Positions 12,201-21,105 of a DNA stretch of 64,000 nucleotides are shown here, piece after piece. Source of the stretch: Selaginella moellendorffii (Eukaryota > Streptophyta > Lycopodiopsida > Selaginellales > Selaginellaceae); the NCBI RefSeq assembly GCF_000143415.4, contig NW_003314269.1:2597060-2661059 (forward strand). Reading direction: 5' to 3'. The translations under genes were made by a program, and so were the position numbers. A model generated the notes under the pieces. It was not told the DNA's origin. It did not search any database and saw only the letters and a program-made list of their open reading frames with translations. Each line of letters opens with the position of its first letter. Position 1 is the stretch's first letter.

Positions 12201-12823
12201 TCGTGTGCAAGCACCTGAGAGACGCGGCCAACCACGTCGTGTTCGTGATCGACAAGTCGGGATCCATGGGCTCCCCGGATGCGAAGCCGAGGATGGCGAG
12301 CTTTCCTCCCAGCCGGCTGGGATGCGTGTACGAGGCCATGGTGAGGTTCATCCGGACGAGGCAGGCAGCGGGGATCCGCGACTTCATGTCGGTGGTGCTG
12401 TTTGAGAGCTCGGCGGTGATAGCTATGGAGAAGGTGGCGATGGCGGAGTCGCAGGTTTACGCGCTGCTCGGACACGACAGCTCGGGTGGGACGGTCTACT
12501 CGGCGGGGCTCCAGCTCGCGGAGGAGATACTTGGGAGGTCTGCAGGGGATGCGAAGGCTCCGGCGATTATCTTCTTGAGCGATGGTGGGAATGCTGGTGG
12601 GAGTGATCCGGTGGCGTTCGTGAGGAAGATCAAGAGCATGGAGCCGAGGCTGGTTGTGCACACGATCGTGTTTGGGAGTGACTTGTCGCCGAGGAAGGTG
12701 TTGGTGGACATGGCTCGCGAGGGCGGGGGTGTGTTCCAGGTGAGCTTGGATGAATTGCAGCTGGGCAGGAGCTTCAAGGCACTCGCGAAAAGTCTCCATC
12801 CCACGGTGGCTTCGCTCGTCTAG
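6250..12823 (+). CDS. Giant GBP-like GTPase with Cys/His-rich region and C-terminal vWA domain; one frameshift
   Basis: Two exons, 6250-10023 and 10081-12823, flank a 57-bp GT-AG intron; the product is about 2,170 residues. The long N-terminal part (1-1,150) has no family I recognise, but its second half looks like repeated beta-propeller strands. A GTPase core follows: P-loop GKQSSGKS near residue 1,180, TDGVWM near 1,205 (compare the T-x-G-[IV]-W switch of guanylate-binding proteins) and DFEGLGS near 1,225. Residues about 1,535-1,720 hold dense CxxC, CxxxC and GH-x-G-x-H motifs, probably zinc-binding, and a second Cys/His cluster follows. The C-terminus is a vWA domain with a complete metal site: DKSGS near 1,981, then a Thr in SGGTVYS, then FLSDGG. 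I cannot name the function; a stress- or immunity-type large GTPase is speculation. At 10372-10379 the frame shifts by one base; the first frame would stop at 10470. This is either a real lesion or a sequence error. A decayed paralogue lies at 36093-52556. Confidence 0.8.
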
Positions 12824-13769
12824 AGCTTGACGAAGGATTCTCTTTGTCTGATACGTTTTGCTAAAGGACAATTGTTTTTGTTTGAAGACTATGGTTTCAA
12901 GTGTTTTCAAACCGTAGATCACAAACTGGACGGTCTCCTTCCTATGCTTGATTATTCTTATATTTGCAATCCTGGAGATTTGTGATATTGACCAGGCAGA
13001 TTTAAGATATCTTTTATCTTGGTATCCTAGACATGTGCATATGAGGGGCAACATTTGCCCAGGCGAGGTTATGTCTTACTAAAACCACCATGCCCTACTG
13101 TATTGTATACATTATGCTAGAATCCTGCACATGAGGGGCGAACCATGGGTGATATTTAGAGCTGTGCATCACTAAAACCACCATGCCAATCCTAGGAACA
13201 TGCTCTAAGACTCTATAGTGTATGCATTAAGTACTCTATACTGTATATTAGAAACCTGCACAAGGTGTGAACTGTGGGTGATATCTCTAAGTCCCAGGAT
13301 CATGCTCTAAGATGCTGTATTGTATGCATTGACCATATATTGCTGATTTGCACTAAAGCAAATAGGACTTTTGATATGGTATTAGTTATATTTTTGCAAC
13401 ACCAATGCTAACCATATGAAGAGGCTTAAAGATACTATAAGTGACAAAATTTAATATAGTACCTAAAGAATAGCTAATTGTTACACTCATCTCAGATAAA
13501 ATTCAAAACTTTGAAAATTTTGGTTTCAATTTTGAAAGGCGGAGAGTTGAAAATATGAGTGATATAATTAGCACTATTCCTACAAAGATGTATAAGGAGG
13601 TAGTTAAATTTATTGGTACCATCTCTAAGCAGAAGTAAAGTAAAATAAACTTGATTCAAACACGAGTGTGAGATTCTCTCCGTGAACTACATCATTACAC
13701 TTGCAAAGAAGTACAAACTCAAAAAATAAGATAACTTTTAGAAAACTAAAAAAAAAATTTAGAGCTAAC
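12824..13769. other. 3' flank of the giant gene and AT-rich intergenic DNA
   Basis: Apart from the degenerate tandem repeat at 13030-13345, no coding frame or recognisable element is seen. The composition falls to AT-rich after about 13350. Confidence 0.5.
13030..13345 (+). repeat. Degenerate tandem repeat, about 2.5-3 copies of a roughly 100-bp unit
   Basis: Blocks recur in order: ACTAAAACCACCATGCC (two copies), TGTATTGTATACATTA / TATAGTGTATGCATTA / TGTATTGTATGCATTG, AGAATCCTGCAC / AGAAACCTGCAC, ATGAGGGGCGAACCATGG / AAGGTGTGAACTGTGG, and GGGTGATAT. Spacing varies, so this is an old, imperfect array. No function is evident. Confidence 0.5.
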
Positions 13770-13950
13770 TATAAACTATTGAATTTAAATTTCTCAAGAG
13801 GCCATCCAACTCAATATTATTCAAACTTAAAAATAGTTAATCCAAATATTTCAATACTCTTAACTAATTGAAAAAAGGGTGCACTTTTATTTATAGGCCC
13901 TTTCCCTTTACATTTGAACCTTTCTCAAGTTATTCTTTTTAGTTAACTAA
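13770..13950 (-). mobile_element. Decayed solo LTR of a Cassandra-type (5S-derived) TRIM
   Basis: This segment aligns by eye with the LTRs of the element at 40010-40464. It begins TATAAACTATTGAATTTAAA, has a degraded 5S-like block (AGGCCATCCAACTCAATATT on the plus strand), and then the shared LTR segment GGGTGCACTTTTATTTATAG and CCCTTTCCCTTTACATTTGA. No second LTR or primer site is adjacent, so it is read as a solo LTR. Its 5S part is too decayed to be a functional promoter. Confidence 0.6.
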
Positions 13951-14652
13951 ATTAAATTTGCTCAGATTATTGATGTTTATTCTCTATTGATAATATAAAT
14001 TCTTATATTTTATGAAATAAATATAAAAATATACCTTTTATTTTATATACTACTACTAGTAATACTTGTGTATCTTTACCATTTCAAAAAAAAATTCATA
14101 ATAGTCTTTTGGAGACATGATGTTGTAACGCATCGTGAGAATATATATATCATTATATCAATTGTTGCTATTATTTCTACAAAAAAACTAATAATTAAGT
14201 AAGATTGTTTGAGAAAGTTATAAATTTTAATTTTCTAGGGGGGCATTTTTTTACACACAATTTGTTACATATTTATCTCCAATGTATTATCATTATCCTT
14301 ATTATCATTTTTTTTCTTATGTTATTTGATTGTGCTATGTAAGAAGATAGTGATTATAACTCTTGACTCTTACCTCAATAAAAAACATCATAAAAGTTGA
14401 AATTATCAATATTAAAAATCACAAATATTTGTGTATTTCTCTCTCTTCAAATGAAAGTAAAAGTTAAAATCCATAAATTCTAGACATTATGCTATAACAA
14501 ATCTTTCAAAAATATATAATTTAGAAAAGAACTAAATCTTTCTTTTATATATAATAAATTTATATTAAAAATTGTACTTTACCATTTAAACTATTGCATT
14601 GCTTTGTAAAAAAAATTTATTTCAAATTTATAATTTAAATTTAAATAAACTT
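13951..14652. other. AT-rich spacer, no gene seen
   Basis: Very AT-rich sequence with frequent stops in all frames. The last bases, AACTT (14648-14652), are the left target-site duplication of gypsy copy A. Confidence 0.5.
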
Positions 14653-14828
14653 TGTGAGGGCCAAGTGTACGGCTATGATGCTGTATACTAATATTAGCGT
14701 AGTGGGATTTTGGTAGCCATCGGATTAATTTCAATTCGGACCACTCACTCTTGTATATAAGCTAGAGATTTTTGGGTTAATGGATATGCACATTTCTATA
14801 TTCCCTTTCCATATTTTATGCACTTACA
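14653..14828 (+). repeat. 5' LTR of gypsy copy A
   Basis: Begins TGTGAGGGCCAAGTGTAC and ends CACTTACA. A TATA-like TTGTATATAAGC lies in its 3' half, the likely transcription start region. It is followed at once by TTGGTGGAGGTGAGGGGC, which sits where a primer-binding site is expected; the matching tRNA was not identified. Confidence 0.88.
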
Positions 14829-15051
14829 TTGGTGGAGGTGAGGGGCATCTTTGATTGTCCCTGAAGAGTGCTTAAATTTGGGATTTTGGTTTAGATTTAA
14901 CTTTTGCATCGTCTAAATTTAATTTTTTCCATTTCCTTTCTTTTTGTTCTTCCATTTCAAGATTTTGGTTTAGATCTAGCTTTTTGCATTGTCTAGATCT
15001 ATTATTTCCTTCTAGCTTTTTTCTTTTGCTCTTTTTTTTTCATTCATCTTC

Positions 15052-18000
15052 ATGGCAGATCAGCAATCTCTTCCTTTAATTCTAGAGCAATAGTTGATCC
15101 AATTGCTTAATGCTATGCACTTGCAATTGAACAACCAAACTCAATTGATGGTAGCATTCATGGCACGTGGTCCAACTCCTCCTACTCTTGGTGCCAATCC
15201 TCGCATTCGGCCGGAGTTTTTTCGTGGGAATCCTAGGGATGATATGTACCATTGGTTCGATCACTTCACAATGATTGCCACATATCATTCTTGGGATGAT
15301 GCTCGACGTTTGCATGAGTTTCCCACGTGTCTCCAAGGGACGGCATTGCAGTGGTACAATGGATTGAGTGCGGCCACTCGTGGGGATTGGAGTGTTCTTT
15401 CAGACATTTTCAAACACGCCTTTGGACATGCCGACGATTGTGATGATGCCTTCCAACAATGGCATCGTCTTTGCCAAGGGCCATCTAAGTCGGTGATGCA
15501 ATTTGGCATTTGTTTCCAAAGTCTTTTGCTTCGTGTGGAGCCCAATATGTCGAAGCGGATCAAGCTAGGAATGTTGTGGCCAACACTTTGTCAAGATCTT
15601 GTCAGCCTTGTGCATGCACTTGCTCTTGCCACCCTTGACGATGCTCTTCGCTTGGCACAACGTTATAAGATGTCGCCTCTTCCACTTCTCGCTGCCCGTC
15701 CTTCAGCTCCACTTTCTATGAGTGATGGTCCTGTTCCAATGGAGGTTGATGATGCTGCTACTCGAGTCCAAGGACAAGGGTGAGGACGTGGTTGTGGCCA
15801 TGATGTTCGTTGCTGGGCGTGTGATGAAGTTGGTCATACTTATCGGCGTTGTCGACGCTTTCCGGATTGGCGACCTCCATTTCCTGGGTGGAGACCTTGG
15901 CGTCAGCAATGTCCCATTGGTGCTGCTGCGGTGGAAAGTTTAGACACTGAGGTGCATCTGGGAAACGAGGAGTCGCGCGAGTAACGGAGGGACCTTACAC
16001 GAATAAGTTAGTGACCCCTCCATCTTTCTTTCGGGAGTATCATCAAGGGGTTTACTCGACACCGGTTCATCCAGTGTTTACTTTCCAAGCTCGTTTTTAT
16101 AATAAGAGGTCTGCTATTATTCTCTCCGTGTTGGTTGATACAGGTTCAAGTTTATCTTCTAGTGCTCGACCGGTTGCCACACATTGTCATCTACACTTGC
16201 GTCGTGCGGTGGACCCAGTTTTCATTCTTTATGGCAACGACACATGTGCACAAGATATGTGCACAAGATAAGGTGGACCTGGTTGTGCATGTGGGCAATC
16301 TTGAGTTTGAGCTACAGTCGTTGCGGGTGGTGCTGAGTCAAGCTTTTGACCTCATTTTTGGTATGGATTGGTTGCAGCACAATCATGCCAAATGTGACTT
16401 TAAGGCTTCTCCCCTTTGTCTCATACTTCTTTATGTTTCATCCATTCCTCTCACTTCCATACCTCTTCGTCCCTTTACTTTTACCTCTGCTTCCATTACT
16501 TTTGTTCCCCCACTATTTCCTCCTGTATTTCCATTTTGTTCTGCTCTTCCCTTTTTTGATCCCCCCGACGATCTTTGTGTTGCAGCAGTTGACCGGCTCA
16601 TGAAGGAGTATTTTGATCTCTTTAAATTTGACCTATCGTCTGGGGCCAAAATTGCCACACGTCATCCGATTCCAACCGGGGATGCTCGTCTAATCAAGGT
16701 TCCTGTTCGTCGTCGGTCACCCAAGGAGATCAAGATTTTACGTGCAAACGTCAAGGAGATGTTGGAGAAGGGTGTTATTCGGAAGTCGCGGAGTCCTTGG
16801 GCATGTGAACCTCATCTTGTGACAAAGCCTGATGGGAGTATTCATTTCTGCATCGACTATCATCCGTTAAATGAAGTGACGATCCCGGATGTGTACCCTC
16901 TTCCTCACACTGCTGATCTCTTGGATCGTCTAGGGCAAAGTCGTTGGTTCACCAAGCTAGATCTTGCTTCTGGGTACTGGCAAGTACCGATGGCCAACAA
17001 AGATATTCCTAAGACTGTTTTTCATATACCATTTAGTTTGTATGAGTTTTTGGTGATGCCGTTTGGTTTGAACAATGTTCCAACAACTTTTTAGTAGATA
17101 ATGGACGAGGTTCTTTATGATATGCTAGAGGTGACTGCTGACTTCATTGATGATGTCTTGATTCACTCGGAAGGGACGTGAGAGGAGCACATTCGTGATG
17201 TGTGTAAAGTGTTCGATCGGCTATAGGACATTAGTTTAAAGCTGTAGTGGTCGAAGTGCGTGTTTGGGTCCAAGGACACAACTTATCTTGGGTACCGTAT
17301 TTCTCGTGAAGGTTTGCAAATTGATCTTGACAAACTTGTAACCATTCTAACGTTCCCTACTTCGAAGTGTGTGAATGATGTGCAATGCTTCCTGGGCAAG
17401 GTGCAGTATCTCGGTCCTTTTGTGGATCATCTTTCTGATCGCATTGCACCGTTGCGAGCATTGCTGAAGTCATCAACGTTATCTTTCATCTGATCTTTAG
17501 ATTGTGAGCGGGCGTTTGTGGATCTCAAAGAGCTATTGATGACTCCTCCGTTTTTGGCATATCCTGACTACACTTGACCTTTTATTTTGCGCATTGATGC
17601 TTCTGATATTGGTCTTGGAGGTGTGTTAATGCAAGAAAGCCCGAGTGTGCATCGTTAGCGTCATCCCATTGCATATATAAGCTGTATGTTACAACCAGCA
17701 GATGTGAACTACTCCACGACAAAGGAGTGTTTAGTGGCAGTTTGGGGTTTCGAGAAACTTCATGCATATCTACATGGTTCTCGGATGTTACTTGAAGGTG
17801 ACCATGCTGCTGTTACTTCATTATTGAAGTAGAAGAACGTGGTTGGTCGTACTGCTCGGTGGGCTTTGAAGCTTCAGATATATGATTTTGATGTTGTTCA
17901 TCGCTTAAGGAGTTTTATGGCTGATGCTAATGCCCTTTCTCGAGCTCCTCTCCTTTCTCCACTCTCTTCTCGTGTTTCTGATAAGCCTGTTGTTCCAGCA

Positions 18001-19450
18001 TCTGTGGATTTTCTAAACGAGGATTCTGTGCCGTTGGCGGTTGCTGTACTTGACGTTCAGTGTCCACAAGGTGCAGAGCAAGATCTACCTTCTCTTGATG
18101 AGTTTCGCGAAGCTCAAAAGATTGAGCCGTAGATTCGAAGGCTCCAAGATGCGTTTTAGAATCCTGCATCACTTGCTGATGACTTGCCTTTCCGGCATTT
18201 ACATTCTCAATATCGCTTTGAAGGTGGCCTTCTTTATTTTGTGGGGACAAATCCTGATAATCATTTACGGCTGGTGGTGCCTTCTGTCTTTATTCCGTGG
18301 TTTCTCTATGCCTACCATGATTCTCCTGTTCTATGTGGGCATATGGGACATCATCGTGTGACCGAGAAGCTGCGCAGGTCTTTCTATTAGCCGGAGATGC
18401 GAAGTAATGTTATCCAGTATGTGCGTAGCTACGTTTGGTGCCAAGCTCGTAATACTCCCCCTTGTGCTGCGGAAGGACGGTTGGAGTCAATTGCAGTTTC
18501 CCATCTGTTTGAGTTGGTGGCGTTTGATCTTATGGGACCTTTTCCACAGTCAACTGCTAGCAATGAGTATGTTATTATTGCTTCTGACTACTTGACTCGT
18601 TGGATGGAAGTTGGTGCCCTTGCTAGTGCCTCTGCAATTGCTGTTGGATACTTCCTCCTCAATCAAGTGGTGTTCCAGCATTCTTGTCCAGAGTGGATTC
18701 TTTCGGATAATAGTCCTGCATTTATGGCTGAGGTATTTCATATTTTGACGTCTCGGTTAGGGATACGCTACACTTTTACAAGTGCTTATCATCCACAATC
18801 AGACGGTCTGGTGGAACGGCTCGTTCAGACATTCAAAGGGATGATTGCGAAGTATGTGAACTTTCAGCATTCGGATTAGGATGGTTATTTGCCATCTCTT
18901 CGGTATACCTATGTCACAAGGGTGCAGAGTTCTATTGGTGCTTCACCATATAAACTTTTATATGGTCATGATCCAATATTACCAACGGAGCTGGGTATAC
19001 CTTCATGATTGCCACGAGCTCCTGATGCTAGGTCATGGAATTAATATTTGACGAGCATTCTTCCATTTGTCCGAGCAGAGTTTGCCGAACACTTAGGCCG
19101 CATACAAGTGGGACAACAATGGCACTACAACTCCCATCATCATCCACCTGTAGAGTACAAAGTGGATGATTTAGTGTTAGTTCATTTTCCCCATCTTACG
19201 GTACGTGGTTTATCTAAGGGGCTCCTTGTGCACTGAAAAAGGACCATATCGGGTGTTGTGGCAAGTTGGACCGCAACTTTATCAGGTTCGGCATGACATC
19301 CAGCAGGCCGATCCTCCAGAGATTGTGCATGTGCAGCGGTTGAAACACTTTATACAAAGGGATTAGAAGTAGTTAATACTGTTTACAGATCCGCCAATGC
19401 TTCCTCCTGACGTTCCTCCAGATCCCGGCCCATCTACAAGAGAACCCTGA
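15052..19450 (+). pseudogene. gag-pol of gypsy copy A, multiply interrupted
   Basis: The gag start ATG at 15052 is followed by a TAG about 14 codons later, then an open gag segment (15094-15783). A zinc knuckle CWACDEVGHTYRRC (C-x2-C-x4-H-x4-C) lies near 15806-15850. Protease has LVDTGSS (near 16131). Reverse transcriptase (about 16680-17500) has FTKLDLASGYW and FIDDVL, the gypsy form of the catalytic YxDD box. RNase H starts around 17580. Integrase (about 18180-18900) has the zinc-binding HH-CC module and the catalytic core with FELVAFDLMGPFP and the NSPAFMAEVF region (Asn/Asp changes). At least a dozen in-frame stops are present, so no functional polyprotein can be made. Confidence 0.85.
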
Positions 19451-19468
19451 CGGCCTTCCATTATTCCA

Positions 19469-19482
19469 AGAGGAGGGGATGA
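19469..19482 (+). other. Polypurine tract of gypsy copy A
   Basis: A run of purines, AAGAGGAGGGGATGA-like, ends where the 3' LTR begins. This is the expected primer for plus-strand DNA synthesis. The equivalent tract of copy C is at 30768-30782. Confidence 0.7.
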
Positions 19483-19658
19483 TGTGAAGGCCAAGTGTAC
19501 AGCTACAATGCCATATACTAATATTAGCGTAGTGGGATTTTGGTAGCCATCGAATTTGTTTCAATCCGGACCACTCGCTTTTGTATATAAGCTAGAGTTT
19601 TTTGGGCTAATGGATATGCACATTTCTGTATTCCCTTTCTATATTCCATGCATTCACA
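19483..19658 (+). repeat. 3' LTR of gypsy copy A
   Basis: Begins TGTGAAGGCCAAGTGTAC and ends CATTCACA. It matches the 5' LTR with roughly 10 percent difference, mostly C/T and G/A changes. It is followed by ACTTAATA, which contains the right-hand target duplication. Confidence 0.88.
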
Positions 19659-19942
19659 ACTTAATATTTAAAAGCCACAAAACACATAATACAAATGTTA
19701 AGGAATTAATAAGATTCTTTTTTTTCAGATAAATTTTATTTTATTATGTTTTGAAAAAAATAAATATTTAAATTCTTAGACAAGAAGTCTCCTTGATAAC
19801 ATAAGTATAAATAGTTATGAAAATATTTTTAAAAATTTAAAATTATAATATTTATAGTGCTTATTAACTATTTGAGATATTTTCATGTAAATAATACAAA
19901 ATAAAATTTTTTAAAATTTATATCAACTTATTTATTAGGATA

Positions 19943-20116
19943 TGTGAGGGCCAAGTGTACAGCTACGATGCCGTATACTAATATTAGCGTAGTGGATTTT
20001 GGTAGCCATCGGATTGGTTTCAATCCGGACCACTCGCTCCTGTATATAAGCTAGGGTTTTTGGGCTAATTGAGATGCACATTTCTGTATTCCCTTTCCAT
20101 ATTCCAGGCACTCACA
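19943..20116 (+). repeat. 5' LTR of gypsy copy B
   Basis: TGTGAGGGCC...GGCACTCACA, 174 bp, with perfect TGTGAG/CTCACA inverted ends and TGTATATAAGC inside. The flank GGATA does not clearly match the flank after the LTR at 30957, so this LTR and that one may not be a pair from one insertion. Confidence 0.88.
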
Positions 20117-20340
20117 TTGGTGGAGGTGAGGGGCACCTTTGATTGTCCCTGAGGAGTGTTTGGATTTGGGATTTTGGTTTAGATCTAGCTTTTGCATCGT
20201 CTAGATCTAGCTTTTTCCATTTCCTTTCTTTTGTTCTTTCTTTTGGTTTAGATTTAGCTTTTTGCGTTGTCTAGATCTACCATTTCCTTCTAGCTTTTTG
20301 TCATCTCTCTTCTTTTGCTCTTTCTTTTTCGCTCATCTTC

Positions 20341-21105
20341 ATGGCAGATCCGCAATCTCCTCCTTTGACTCTAGAGCAGCAGTTGGTACAATTGCTTGAT
20401 GCTATGCGCTTGCAATTGAACAACCAAACTCAGTTGATAGCGGCGTTCACGGCACGTGGTACAACTCCTCCTGCTCTTGGTGCTAATCCTCGCGTTCGGC
20501 CGGAGTTCTTTCGCGGGAATCCTGGGGATGATGTGTACCATTGGTTCGATCACTTCACGGTGATTGCCACATATCATTCTTGGGATGATGCTCGACGTTT
20601 GCGTGAGTTTCCCACGTGTCTCCAAGGGACGGCGTTGCAGTGGTACAATGGTTTGAGCGCAGCCACTCGTGGGGATTGGAGTGTTCTCCCGGACGTCTTC
20701 AAACGCGCCTTCGGCCATGCCGATGATTGTGATGATGCTTTCCAACAATTGCATCGTCTTCGCCAAGGGCCATCTGAGTCGGTGATGCAATTTGGCGTTC
20801 GTTTCCAAAGTCTTTTGCTTCGTGCGGAGCCAAATATGTTGGAGCGGATCAAGCTAGGAATGTTGTGGCCAGCACTTCGTCAAGATCTTGTCGGACTTGT
20901 GCATGCACTTGCTCCTACCACCCTTGACGATGCTCTTCGCTTGGCACAACGTTATGAGACGTCGCCTCTTCCACTTCTCGCTGCACGTCCTTCCGCTCCC
21001 CTTCCTATGGGTGATGGTCCTGTTCCAATGGAGGTTGATGCTGTTGCTGCTCGAGTCCAAGGACAAGCGCGAGGACGTGGTCGTGGCCGTGATGTTCGCT
21101 GCTAG
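20341..21105 (+). CDS. gag-like capsid protein of gypsy copy B
   Basis: An open frame of 254 residues starts at the conserved retroelement ATG (MADPQSPPLTLEQQ). It contains the gag retrotrans region with RPEFFRGNPGDDVYHWFDHF and LQGTALQWYNGL, typical of plant Ty3/gypsy capsids, and ends in an Arg/Gly-rich tail. Its TAG at 21103-21105 replaces the TGG (Trp) of the zinc knuckle that copy A still has (CWACDEVGHTYRRC). The protein is therefore cut off within the nucleic-acid-binding knuckle and separated from protease and polymerase. Confidence 0.8.
   Translation: MADPQSPPLTLEQQLVQLLDAMRLQLNNQTQLIAAFTARGTTPPALGANPRVRPEFFRGNPGDDVYHWFDHFTVIATYHSWDDARRLREFPTCLQGTALQWYNGLSAATRGDWSVLPDVFKRAFGHADDCDDAFQQLHRLRQGPSESVMQFGVRFQSLLLRAEPNMLERIKLGMLWPALRQDLVGLVHALAPTTLDDALRLAQRYETSPLPLLAARPSAPLPMGDGPVPMEVDAVAARVQGQARGRGRGRDVRC

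Larger units (their letters stand above)
14653..19658 (+). mobile_element. Ty3/gypsy retrotransposon copy A, complete in structure, inactivated
   Basis: Two LTRs of about 176 bp (14653-14828 and 19483-19658) flank a gag-pol region. LTR ends are TGTGAG...TCACA. The flanks AACTT (left) and (A)ACTT (right) fit a 4-5 bp target duplication. Domain order is gag, CCHC knuckle, protease, reverse transcriptase, RNase H, integrase, which defines Ty3/gypsy; no chromodomain was noticed. A polypurine tract, AAGAGGAGGGGATGA, directly precedes the 3' LTR. There are about 20 differences between the two LTRs, mostly transitions, so the insertion is not recent. Stops such as CGA to TGA and TGG to TAG suggest decay by deamination of methylated cytosine. 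Confidence 0.88.
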
